64,000 nucleotides of DNA from NCBI RefSeq assembly GCF_000255115.2, contig NC_018068.1:620001-684000 (forward strand), written 5' to 3'. The first letter of the stretch is position 1. Each line of letters begins with the position of its first letter. The translations under genes and the position numbers were made by a program. Positions 46,833 through 54,968 of this stretch are shown piece by piece. Source of the DNA: Desulfosporosinus acidiphilus SJ4. GTDB lineage: Bacteria > Bacillota > Desulfitobacteriia > Desulfitobacteriales > Desulfitobacteriaceae. The notes below the pieces were generated by a model. It was given only the letters and a program-made list of their open reading frames with translations. It had not been told where the DNA came from and searched no databases.

Positions 46833-47138
46833 TTAATTTGTCAATTTCTCAATTTCTTCTTCGACTTCCTCTGCGCCTTTCGCATAGAAATTTTCTTCAT
46901 CAGGTGCGAGTGCCATTAGTAACCTTAAAAACTCTCCTGCATGTACACGTTCTTCATCGGCAATATCTTTCAGAACTTCAATCGCTAGCTTGTTGTCAGT
47001 TGATTCTGCAAGCTGCATGTAGAGCTGAATGGCTTCATATTCAGCCGAAACCATGAACCGGATTGCTCTTATAAGTTCCTCATCGGTTAACTTGTGATTG
47101 TTTGCTAATCCTGAAAAAGGGTTTCCAAAGTCTGGCAT
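46833..47138 (-). CDS. Small ferritin-like diiron protein (rubrerythrin/encapsulated-ferritin type)
   Basis: The protein has 101 residues with GGAGACT before the ATG on the minus strand. Two helices carry SAEYEAIQLYMQLAEST and IADEERVHAGEFLRLL, giving one E and an E-E-x2-H set. That is only half of a four-helix ferritin site, so dimerisation is needed to complete a diiron centre, as known for encapsulated ferritins. The tail is acidic (KGAEEVEEEIEKL). No encapsulin shell gene is in the window. Its promoter is a palindromic element on the minus strand, linking it to the redox set. Confidence 0.82.
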   Translation of the reverse strand: MPDFGNPFSGLANNHKLTDEELIRAIRFMVSAEYEAIQLYMQLAESTDNKLAIEVLKDIADEERVHAGEFLRLLMALAPDEENFYAKGAEEVEEEIEKLTN

Positions 47139-47199
47139 GTTTTAGTCTCCTTCCTTCATTTTAGTTCTCTATTTAATAATAAAAACTTACCCAATAAAA

Positions 47200-47237
47200 A
47201 TGATAATAAAAGAAAATGCCTTTAATATGACATTTTT
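47200..47237 (-). promoter_or_regulatory. Palindromic promoter element, copy 5 (ferritin-like gene, minus strand)
   Basis: On the minus strand AAAAATGTCATAT/TAAAGGCATTTTC (47237-47212) is followed by CTTT, AT and TATCAT at 47205-47200, 62 bases before the start codon. It is inverted with the gene it precedes, so orientation follows the gene, not the chromosome. Confidence 0.75.
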
Positions 47238-47582
47238 GTTCTATTTTAAATTTATTCACTTGTAAAAGCACCGTGCTGAACTATTGAACATTGAACAATT
47301 CGAAGAATCGGAAATTGCTTAGTCAGTTACACAACCGGATCTATGAAATTGCCTACGTATATCAAAGATTTATTCGACCCACCGGGATGCTAAAGTTGAG
47401 TAAATAATGTTATAATAATTCAATATTAATATTAAATAAAATAATCCGTTATAGATTAAAAATCTTATCGTATGACCATCCGGAATTTATAAAGAGGGTT
47501 ACAGAATTACAAAGATCTGGTAATTATAAATATCTTTATCTAATAAATTAATTTAATCGTTTTGGAGAGAGGGGAATTATAA
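47238..47582. other. Intergenic region before the hybrid kinase
   Basis: About 345 AT-rich bases. TATAAT near 47411 lacks a well-placed -35. GAGAGAGGGG at 47564-47573 is the ribosome site for the TTG start. No other feature is visible. Confidence 0.3.
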
Positions 47583-50500
47583 TTGTTAACGGAAGCAAAT
47601 AACCTTGATTCTAAATATAATTCGAACATAATATCCTCGGACTCCAAGGTGACTTACATAGGTAATGGTTTTCTTGAGTTAACGGGATATTTAAAAAATG
47701 AACTTGAAAATAAAGATATTTCTGAAGTGTTCACCAAACTCTTAAGATTATCACAAAAGAAGTTTGAACAAATTGACTCGAAGAATGATTTGGAGTGTTA
47801 CATATTCACAAAGTCTTTAGAAGTAAGAGAAGTCATAATATCTGTTCAGGATCAAGATTCGAAAAGTCTCATTTATACTGTTGTCGAAAAGCAAAATTCC
47901 AGGCTAGACGATAAACTTATTTTTGAAGAGCAATTATTTAAAGATAATATTGTAGGTTGTTCTATTTACAGTGCACCGGATTTAATTTTGTTAAAAGCAA
48001 ATCACAAATATCTTGATTTCATGGATCAATCCTACAGTACAATGGAAAAATGCATAGGTTTATCGTTGTGGGAAAGTATACCCGGATTTGAAGGCAGTAA
48101 TTCTGAAGAGTTATTTTTATCTATCCTGAAAACCGGTATGCCTAGATATTATAACGAATTTAAATATGACCACTATGAAAGAGGAATTACCTATTGGGAT
48201 GGTTCGGTAGTTCCAATATTTCAAGGCAAAAAGCTCAAATATATCTTTCAAACATGCACGGAAGTAACAGAAAGAGTACTAAAAAAGACTCTAATTGAAG
48301 AGCAGATTGAAATTAATGAATTTCAAAATAAGAGGATTAATGAGGTTTTGAGCAGTATACGAGATGATGTTTATGTTCTTGACTATAATTGGAATTTCGT
48401 TTTTGCCAACCAACAATTTACCTCTAGAATCGGTAAGGAATCTAAAGATATAATCGGGAATAATATTTGGGATGTTTTACCGAAATATAAGGGAACACTA
48501 TTTGAAAAGAACTTTCGGGCAGCAATGAGCACAAGGGCGATAACACGCTTCGAAGTGAGCGGTATTTATTCTGAAGCCCATTATAGAATGGCTGCATTTC
48601 CTTCGGTGGAAGGAATTACCGTTCTGGGAACTGATATTATTGAACATAAAAAAGCCGAAGAAGCGCTTAGGAAAAGTGAGGCAGAAAAACAACAGCAAAA
48701 AGAACGGTTAGAAGCAATTATTAAAAGTATGTCTGATGGTCTGGAAATTGTTGATAATGAATTAAAAATATCCTTCTTGAACCAGTCTGCGAAAGATTTT
48801 TTTTATTGTCCCGAATCAAAATTAAATGCCGGGGATTCCTTAAAAAATAACAAGTACTATTATGGTATTGATGGTGAAGAGATCCCAAAGACTGATTTGC
48901 CGGCTTTTAGGATAATCAATAAAGGTAGTTTTGATAATTATATCTTAACAATTGTCCGGCCTGACAAAAAGATTTATACGAGCATCAATGGAAGCCCTAT
49001 TATAGGAAATGATGGTTTGGTTAAAGAAGCTATTCTTTGCATTAGAGATATTACCGAAAAAGTTAAACAGGAGCGGGAAAGCCAAGCAAAACTGGAATCA
49101 GCTCTTGCAAGCATGACCGATGCCGTCTTCATATCTAATGCAGAGGGTAATTTCATCAATTTCAATGATGCCTTCGCGACCTTCCATAAGTTTAGGGACA
49201 AAGATGAATGCTTGAAGACTCTGAGCGAATACCCGGATATACTTGATGTTTTTACGGCAGACGGCAAGCTAGCGCCTTTAGAGGGGTGGGCTGTATCGAG
49301 AGCATTGAGGGGTGAATCAATCAGCAATGCTGAATATACACTGCGGAGGAAAGATACCGGGGAGACTTGGATCGGCAGCTATAGCTTTGGTCCTATAAGA
49401 GATGAGAATGGTGTCATCATTGGTTCAGTAGTAACAGCGCGTGATATCACTCATCAAAAGCATGCCGAGGATGACATTAAAAAGCTGAATAAACAGCTAT
49501 TAGAAACAAACATGCTTCTGGAAGAGACAAATGCTTCTCTGGAAGAAGAAATTCATGAGCATCGAGAAACAACATCAGAATTACAAGAAACCTTGCATGA
49601 ACTTTTGGAGACGAAGATATACCTTAATAATATTTTAGAAAGTTCAACGAGGTATTCTATCATCGGTAAAGATTTAAATGGCCGGATACTCTCCTGGAAC
49701 GAGGGAGCGGTGCGAAATTACGGCTATAGAGCGGACGAGATTATCGGCCAGGACTCAAGCATCCTACATACACCCGAAGACCTCCAATCGGGTGAGGTGG
49801 CTAAGATGTTGAAGTTGGCTTATGAGCAGGGTATTGCCGAAGGTGAGTTTCAGCGCGTTCGGAAAGATAACTCGCGTTTTATTGCAAGTGTTGTTGTCAC
49901 ACGCCGAGATGACGCTGCAGGGAATCCCATTGGTTATCTTCTTATAAGTAATGATATTTCGGAAAAGAAGAAAGCAGACGAAGCAATAAAGCGAATGAAC
50001 TATGAATTGGAAGAAATGAATGCTGAATTAGAAGAAATGAATGCCGAATTAGAAGAAACCAATGCAACTCTTGAGGAGGAAATTTCAGACCATCAAAGAA
50101 CAGCCTTAGAATTACAAGCGTCGAAAAGAGCTGCCGAAGCAGCAAACCAGGCCAAAAGTCAATTCCTTGCCAATATGAGCCATGAAATCAGAACACCGAT
50201 GAACGGTATTTTTGGGTTTCTGGAATTATTAAATCATTCCCAGCTGTCACAGGTGCAACGGGAATATATTCGTGAGGTAAAATCCTCTTCCGAAACATTG
50301 CTGCACCTTATTAATGATATTTTGGATTTATCCAAAATAGAGTCTGGAAAACTCACGTTGGAAAACTTGAACTTTAATCTCAGAACTACTATAGAGGATG
50401 CAATGTCATTGTTTGTACCAACTGCTTATGAAAAACATCTTGAACTGTATACCCAAATAAAAGCAAACGTACCGGATGAAGTGAGCGGCGATCCTTCAAG

Positions 50501-51686
50501 ACTTAAGCAAATATTAAGCAATCTTATCTCTAATGCTTTGAAGTTTACTGAAAATGGGGAAGTATCGATTGTCGTTGAAACAGTTGAAGAAAAAAATGGT
50601 TTTGCAACCATTAGATTTGAGGTTAGAGATACTGGGATTGGAATCCCTAAAGAGGATACCAAAAGGATTTTCCGGCCTTTCGACCAAGCTGATGCATCAA
50701 CAACGAGGAAGTATGGAGGAACAGGACTGGGCCTTGCAATAACTAAAGAACTAGTAACGATCATGAAGGGAACCATCGGTGTGGATAGTGTGCCGGGCCA
50801 GGGCTCTACATTTTACTTTACGGCAAAATTTAAAATTCTTAATAAGAAAGCTGTTTGCGACAAGTATGTCAGCTTAAATAACGTCAATGTTTTTATTGTG
50901 GACGATAATGATAACAATCGCAGAATAGTTAGATCCTATCTTGAGGATGCAGGGTGCAAAGTTATGGAAGCCAAATCTAGTGATAAAGCACTATCTACTA
51001 TCCTAAACAATGCTTATTCAGAAAACAACAAGATACAGCTTGTTCTGGTAGATTATCATATGCCCGGTATAAATGGTTTTGATTTGGCCACAGCTTTAAA
51101 CATGATTCCCGCTACAAAGGATTTAAGATTAATATTATTAACCTCTTCTGCCCAAATGGGGGATGCTGGTAGGGCGAGAGAACTAGGTTTTTCAGGGTAT
51201 CTTACGAAACCGGTTAGAAGAGATGAGTTACTTAATTGTATGTCAATCGTATTAGGTTTGGAACGAGATCCAGAGAATAGCCGGGAAATAGTTACAAAAT
51301 ATACTCACAATGAAAATCAAAGTGTACTCAAACCCAAACTATTACTTGTTGAAGACAACGAAGTGAATCGTAAAGTCGTTTTAGCAACACTTAAATCTCG
51401 CGGCATGACCTGTGATGTTGCCATGGATGGACAAGAAGCCTATGAAGTCATGCTAAAAAAAGATTACGATCTAGTGTTTATGGATTGTCAAATGCCTGTT
51501 ATGGATGGGTATGAAGCCACAAAGAAGATCAGAGAAGCCGAAGGCAGCAAGCATACAAAAATTATTGCTATGACGGCAAATGCTATGATGGGTGACAAAG
51601 AAAAATGTCTTGAAGCGGGCATGGATGATTATATCAGCAAACCCATTGACTTTGAAGAAATGTTCAAAATCATTGATGAACTGTAG
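47583..51686 (+). CDS. Large cytosolic hybrid histidine kinase: multiple PAS, HisKA, HATPase, two receivers
   Basis: The protein has 1367 residues with a TTG start. About six PAS-like sensory domains fill residues 10-790 (SKVTYIGNGFLELTGYL, NWNFVFANQQFTSRIG, GRILSWNEGAVRNYGYRADEI), interrupted by coiled coils around 640 and 800-850. The phosphorylated His867 is in [11 protein letters not shown]. The ATPase domain has NLISNALKFT, DTGIGIP and GGTGLGL. Receivers follow with Asp1157 (LVDYHMPG) and Asp1301 ([10 protein letters not shown]). No membrane segment exists, so it senses a cytosolic signal. Its kinase-receiver part resembles the one at 54969. Partner regulator unknown. Confidence 0.94.
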   Translation: MLTEANNLDSKYNSNIISSDSKVTYIGNGFLELTGYLKNELENKDISEVFTKLLRLSQKKFEQIDSKNDLECYIFTKSLEVREVIISVQDQDSKSLIYTVVEKQNSRLDDKLIFEEQLFKDNIVGCSIYSAPDLILLKANHKYLDFMDQSYSTMEKCIGLSLWESIPGFEGSNSEELFLSILKTGMPRYYNEFKYDHYERGITYWDGSVVPIFQGKKLKYIFQTCTEVTERVLKKTLIEEQIEINEFQNKRINEVLSSIRDDVYVLDYNWNFVFANQQFTSRIGKESKDIIGNNIWDVLPKYKGTLFEKNFRAAMSTRAITRFEVSGIYSEAHYRMAAFPSVEGITVLGTDIIEHKKAEEALRKSEAEKQQQKERLEAIIKSMSDGLEIVDNELKISFLNQSAKDFFYCPESKLNAGDSLKNNKYYYGIDGEEIPKTDLPAFRIINKGSFDNYILTIVRPDKKIYTSINGSPIIGNDGLVKEAILCIRDITEKVKQERESQAKLESALASMTDAVFISNAEGNFINFNDAFATFHKFRDKDECLKTLSEYPDILDVFTADGKLAPLEGWAVSRALRGESISNAEYTLRRKDTGETWIGSYSFGPIRDENGVIIGSVVTARDITHQKHAEDDIKKLNKQLLETNMLLEETNASLEEEIHEHRETTSELQETLHELLETKIYLNNILESSTRYSIIGKDLNGRILSWNEGAVRNYGYRADEIIGQDSSILHTPEDLQSGEVAKMLKLAYEQGIAEGEFQRVRKDNSRFIASVVVTRRDDAAGNPIGYLLISNDISEKKKADEAIKRMNYELEEMNAELEEMNAELEETNATLEEEISDHQRTALELQASKRAAEAANQAKSQFLANMSHEIRTPMNGIFGFLELLNHSQLSQVQREYIREVKSSSETLLHLINDILDLSKIESGKLTLENLNFNLRTTIEDAMSLFVPTAYEKHLELYTQIKANVPDEVSGDPSRLKQILSNLISNALKFTENGEVSIVVETVEEKNGFATIRFEVRDTGIGIPKEDTKRIFRPFDQADASTTRKYGGTGLGLAITKELVTIMKGTIGVDSVPGQGSTFYFTAKFKILNKKAVCDKYVSLNNVNVFIVDDNDNNRRIVRSYLEDAGCKVMEAKSSDKALSTILNNAYSENNKIQLVLVDYHMPGINGFDLATALNMIPATKDLRLILLTSSAQMGDAGRARELGFSGYLTKPVRRDELLNCMSIVLGLERDPENSREIVTKYTHNENQSVLKPKLLLVEDNEVNRKVVLATLKSRGMTCDVAMDGQEAYEVMLKKDYDLVFMDCQMPVMDGYEATKKIREAEGSKHTKIIAMTANAMMGDKEKCLEAGMDDYISKPIDFEEMFKIIDEL

Positions 51687-51742
51687 TACATTATGATTCA
51701 AAGAAAACCCATGAGGGGCAGGGCGTAATGACTCTATTTGAG

Positions 51743-51779
51743 AAAAATGTCATAATCATGGCATTTTTTTTGTTATACT
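51743..51779 (+). promoter_or_regulatory. Palindromic promoter element, copy 6 (small RNA)
   Basis: The palindrome AAAAATGTCATAA/TCATGGCATTTTT at 51743-51768 is followed by T and GT, then TATACT at 51774-51779. The spacer is one base shorter than in other copies. A terminator follows only about 90 bases later, before any gene. Confidence 0.72.
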
Positions 51780-51784
51780 ATCGG

Positions 51785-51875
51785 AAAGTATAACCTTTGG
51801 TTGTATACTTTCTTCTGGCATAAGTGCAACTTAGCTGGCGCTTCGCCGGAGGCTAAGCGCCAGCTAAGTTTTCTT
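51785..51875 (+). ncRNA. Candidate small RNA between kinase and SOD-like genes
   Basis: From about 7 bases after the -10-like hexamer, the sequence holds a 9-bp hairpin (GAAAGTATA/TATACTTTC, 51784-51812), a short single-stranded stretch and a strong terminator. A transcript of about 90 bases with no convincing open frame is predicted. Inferred from promoter plus terminator only. Confidence 0.5.
51829..51873 (+). terminator. Strong terminator
   Basis: ACTTAGCTGGCGCTT pairs perfectly with AAGCGCCAGCTAAGT over 15 bp, followed by TTCTTT. It lies 140 bases after the kinase stop and before the SOD-like gene's own promoter element. Confidence 0.85.
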
Positions 51876-52003
51876 TATCATTTACTAAAAGACGAACGAA
51901 GTCTGCATATCATTTTAATGCAGAGGGACTGTAAAACTCCTTTAGTTGTTGTCTTTGATGTTTAGATGAAAATATTAACATTATGAAATCACTCAAATAG
52001 AAG

Positions 52004-52041
52004 AAAAATGTCATAATAATGGCATTCTTTTCAGTTAACAT
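52004..52041 (+). promoter_or_regulatory. Palindromic promoter element, copy 7 (SOD-like gene)
   Basis: The palindrome AAAAATGTCATAA/TAATGGCATTCTT at 52004-52029 is followed by TTCA, GT and TAACAT at 52036-52041, 57 bases before the ATG. Confidence 0.75.
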
Positions 52042-52097
52042 TCTATCTAAGGAAGACATTTGGTTAAAGATTTACAAATAACTAGGAGGAGATCAAA

Positions 52098-52622
52098 ATG
52101 ACAAGTCGATTACCAGAATGGCTATATCCTTATAACTTATCAGAATACTATTACAACAAGATCAATATAAAACCTTGCCAAGGTTTACATAGCAGAAAAT
52201 CCAAGTTAAACAACATTATTTTGCAGAATTTATGTCCTGGCGGCAATGGGCCGGTACAGGGAATATTAGCTGAGCAAATTACTAATGATTTTGGCTCTTT
52301 TGATAATTTTAAAAAGAAGTTTATGGATACTTCTGCATCAGTTGAGGAATTTAGCTGGACATTATTAGTTTGGAGTCCATGTTTTAAAGAATTGGAAATT
52401 ATCCAAGCAGAGAAAAATCAGGATCTTACCCAGTGGGGAGTTATTCCACTTTTAATCTTTGATGCTTGGAATCCCGTAAATGATCTCAATTATCAAGACA
52501 AGAGAGCAAGTTGGATCGAAGCATGGTGGAATTTCATTAATTGGCAGGATGTTCTTAATCTTTTCGAAGAAAATATTGAAAATTACCCTGATACAGACGA
52601 TGGAGAGTTATTAAGTTCTTAA
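52098..52622 (+). CDS. Fe/Mn superoxide dismutase homologue lacking most metal ligands
   Basis: The protein has 174 residues; AGGAGGAGATC precedes the ATG. The C-terminal SOD fold is clear: GILAEQITNDFGSFDNFKKKF and DLNYQDKRASWIEAWWNFINW. In active enzymes the metal site uses His, His, Asp, His. Here the usual DVWEHAYY is DAWNPVND, keeping Asp122 but replacing the His with Pro126, and the NHxxxWN helix reads LNNIILQN without its His. The first His helix is shortened, with at most one candidate His. It therefore probably does not dismutate superoxide by the normal site. It may be a structural pseudoenzyme, for example a coat component (inference). Confidence 0.82.
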   Translation: MTSRLPEWLYPYNLSEYYYNKINIKPCQGLHSRKSKLNNIILQNLCPGGNGPVQGILAEQITNDFGSFDNFKKKFMDTSASVEEFSWTLLVWSPCFKELEIIQAEKNQDLTQWGVIPLLIFDAWNPVNDLNYQDKRASWIEAWWNFINWQDVLNLFEENIENYPDTDDGELLSS

Positions 52623-52691
52623 AGGGTATATGTAATGGCGTTGTGATAAGTTTAATTCAAAATAAGATATATGGAATTGGTGATGGGGGAT

Positions 52692-52744
52692 ACCCATAGA
52701 AGGTCAGACTGTCTTTTGGACGGTCTGACCTTCTATGGGTTTTT
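52692..52744 (+). terminator. Strong terminator after SOD-like gene
   Basis: ACCCATAGAAGGTCAGAC pairs over 18 bp with GTCTGACCTTCTATGGGT around a short loop, followed by TTTT. It lies 69 bases after the stop codon. Confidence 0.92.
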
Positions 52745-52935
52745 CTGTAGATATCATAGGAGGAAACAGCGGTTAAAATGTAGAATAATAAATTATCATC
52801 TTTAAACTCATGTATATGCTCACTCAACAATATTTTCACGAAGTCAATTTATGCGCTAAGATAATCGAATTCCTTTGTATGTTACATCTGGCTAATGTAA
52901 TAATCATCAAATAAAAGCTAAGGAGCTATTTAGCA
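52745..52935. other. Intergenic region before the short kinase
   Basis: About 190 AT-rich bases, no gene. AAGGAGC at 52919-52925 is the ribosome site for the next gene. Confidence 0.3.
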
Positions 52936-53667
52936 ATGGAAGAAGATATAAGCAGCCATAAGTTAAAAAGCCATCTTATAGATTATAAGAGCCATGAAAT
53001 TCGGACATATATGACTAGAATCATTGGAATGACAGATTTAACACTTATGACGGAGCTAACAGAAGAACAGTTGGATTATTTAACAGTCATCAAGTCATCA
53101 ACAAAATCACTCTTGAAAGTGTTAAATGATATTCTGGATTATTCGAAAATCCTAGCGGGCAAAGCTAATCTAGAGCAAGTTCCATTTGCTATTCGTGAAA
53201 CAATTAATGAAGTGATTGATATAGTTACGATTGCGGCAAAACAAAAGAATATTCATCTAAGGCTTAATAGTTTGGATAAAAGTATTCCGAAAAAGCTTAT
53301 TGGCGATGCAACCAGACTAAAACAGGTACTTTCGAACTTAATTGATAATAGTATCAACTTCACTGACAACGGTGAAGTAACCATACAAGTTGATATTGAA
53401 GATCAAGATGAAATTAGTATGCAATTAAAATTCATTGTGACAGATACTGGTACAGGGGTACCTGAGGAAAAGCTTGTCCGACTGTTAGAGAGTTTCGGTC
53501 AGGATGGAAGTATCAATAGGTTGGAATCTGAAGGCGCAGGGCTGGCAATTTCCCAAAAACTCGTTGAATTAATGAAGGGTAAACTATATGTCGAAAGTAC
53601 GGAGGGGATTGGGAGTAAGTTTTATTTTACTGCAGTTTTCGGTATCCAGGGAAAAGGAGGTTGTTGA
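52936..53667 (+). CDS. Short soluble histidine kinase (HisKA-HATPase only)
   Basis: The protein has 243 residues. Phospho-acceptor His is in KSHEIRTYMTRIIG (the usual Pro after RT is Tyr). The ATPase domain has LIDNSINFT, DTGTGVPEE and EGAGLAISQKLVELMKGK. No sensory or membrane domain is present, so it probably needs a partner for input. Its stop overlaps the start of the OmpR-type regulator, which is its natural partner; the V4R protein that follows may be the sensor (inference). Confidence 0.88.
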   Translation: MEEDISSHKLKSHLIDYKSHEIRTYMTRIIGMTDLTLMTELTEEQLDYLTVIKSSTKSLLKVLNDILDYSKILAGKANLEQVPFAIRETINEVIDIVTIAAKQKNIHLRLNSLDKSIPKKLIGDATRLKQVLSNLIDNSINFTDNGEVTIQVDIEDQDEISMQLKFIVTDTGTGVPEEKLVRLLESFGQDGSINRLESEGAGLAISQKLVELMKGKLYVESTEGIGSKFYFTAVFGIQGKGGC

Positions 53668-54365
53668 TCATCGAAACAATAGTAGTCGCGGAAGATGATG
53701 ATAGTATCAGAAAATTCCTAAGTATATTGCTGACTAGAGAGGGTTTTGATGTAAAAGTCGTTGAAAGAGGTACTGAGGTAATCACTGAGTGCCGTATTTC
53801 TAAGCCGGATCTACTATTGCTTGATATAATGATGCCTGGGATGGATGGTTTTGAAGTATGTCGCAACATACGGAAAGAAAGTAATCTGCCCATCATCATT
53901 TTAACTGCAAGGGAAAATAATGAGGATAAGATTTCAGGACTAATCTTGGGCTGTGATGACTACATAACAAAGCCGTTTGATAGCACAGAACTTGTGTTAC
54001 GCATTAAAGCAGTATTGCGCAGAGCTAAAGAACACAGTAAGCCGGAAAACGAACGGAATATTGTTGAGCTTCCTGGCATGACAATTAATAATACCAGCAG
54101 AATTACCGAGGTTAAAGGGAAGGTTGTTGATCTAACCCCCAAAGAATATGCTCTGCTCTGGCTTCTGGCTAACCGCCCGGAACAGGTCTTCACAAGAGAA
54201 CAGCTTCTTGATCAAATATGGGATGTAGACTATTACGGGAGCACTTCAGTTGTAACCTCACTGGTAAAACGTCTTCGAGAAAAGATTGAGCCCGATGTTT
54301 CTAATCAATATTATATTAAAACGATCCATGGGGTGGGATACAAACTGGGAGTGAAACCTCTTTAA
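53664..54365 (+). CDS. OmpR/PhoB-family response regulator
   Basis: The protein has about 233 residues. AAGGAGG at 53654-53660 lies very close to TTG codons at 53661 and 53664; 53664 is chosen but the start is uncertain. VVAEDDDSIRKFLSILL gives the acidic pocket, LLDIMMPGMDGFEV the phosphorylated Asp, ILTAR and YITKPFD the switch and Lys. From about 135 a winged helix (VVDLTPKEYALLWLLANRPEQVFTREQLLDQIW, IKTIHGVGYKLG) binds DNA. It overlaps the kinase gene and could regulate this block. Confidence 0.9.
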   Translation: MIIETIVVAEDDDSIRKFLSILLTREGFDVKVVERGTEVITECRISKPDLLLLDIMMPGMDGFEVCRNIRKESNLPIIILTARENNEDKISGLILGCDDYITKPFDSTELVLRIKAVLRRAKEHSKPENERNIVELPGMTINNTSRITEVKGKVVDLTPKEYALLWLLANRPEQVFTREQLLDQIWDVDYYGSTSVVTSLVKRLREKIEPDVSNQYYIKTIHGVGYKLGVKPL

Positions 54366-54427
54366 CGAATTGGCCAGGGGTGGTTCGCTGTACCGTTTCG
54401 TATGTAAGAACGAAAGGAGGGGTATAT

Positions 54428-54949
54428 ATGGAACAAGGCCGAAAATACACGTTTTCGTGGAATCATATTGGCGATATTGCAGACGGTCGTCCTAATTTGG
54501 GCAATACGGCAAGTGTCGAGGCCTATCGTCTCATGCAGTTTTCTTGTCGAGATGTTATGGAACAATATCTAGGTACGGAAAAAACCGATGAAGTATTCTA
54601 TCAAGCCGGTAAACTGGCCGGTAAGGAATTCTATAATCACGTGCTTACTCCGACAAAAGATTTTAATGAATTCCTTCGACAATTACAATTGGCTTTACTG
54701 GAACTAGGAATAGGGATTTTGCGCGTTGAAAAAACAGATCTGGAACATGGAGAACTTGTCTGGACAGTTTCTGAAGACATAGATTGTTCTGGTTTGCCAG
54801 AAATGGATTTTGAAATTTGCACATACGATGAGGGTTTTATTTCATCACTGCTTGAATGCTTTTCGGGAGTACCATTCCAAGTCAAGGAAGTGGATTGCTG
54901 GTGTACTGGTGACAGAACGTGTCGCTTTAGGGCAAAGGCGATAAAATAG
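54428..54949 (+). CDS. V4R-domain protein
   Basis: The protein has 173 residues from the ATG at 54428, with AAAGGAGGGG 6 bases upstream; earlier in-frame codons have no site. The sequence EVFYQAGKLAGKEFYNHVL, then VWTVSEDIDCSG and the final CWCTGDRTCRFRA match the 4-vinyl-reductase (V4R) domain, a small-ligand-binding module often with conserved C-terminal Cys. It follows the OmpR regulator by 62 bases and precedes a hybrid kinase by 19. In known cases V4R proteins feed signals to regulators. Ligand unknown. Confidence 0.8.
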   Translation: MEQGRKYTFSWNHIGDIADGRPNLGNTASVEAYRLMQFSCRDVMEQYLGTEKTDEVFYQAGKLAGKEFYNHVLTPTKDFNEFLRQLQLALLELGIGILRVEKTDLEHGELVWTVSEDIDCSGLPEMDFEICTYDEGFISSLLECFSGVPFQVKEVDCWCTGDRTCRFRAKAIK

Positions 54950-54968
54950 AGTATAGGTGGCACTTTAG

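Noticed and set aside
52657-52839. Minus-strand ORF over the terminator after the SOD-like gene
   Set aside because: It is read through a long perfect hairpin and has no ribosome site.
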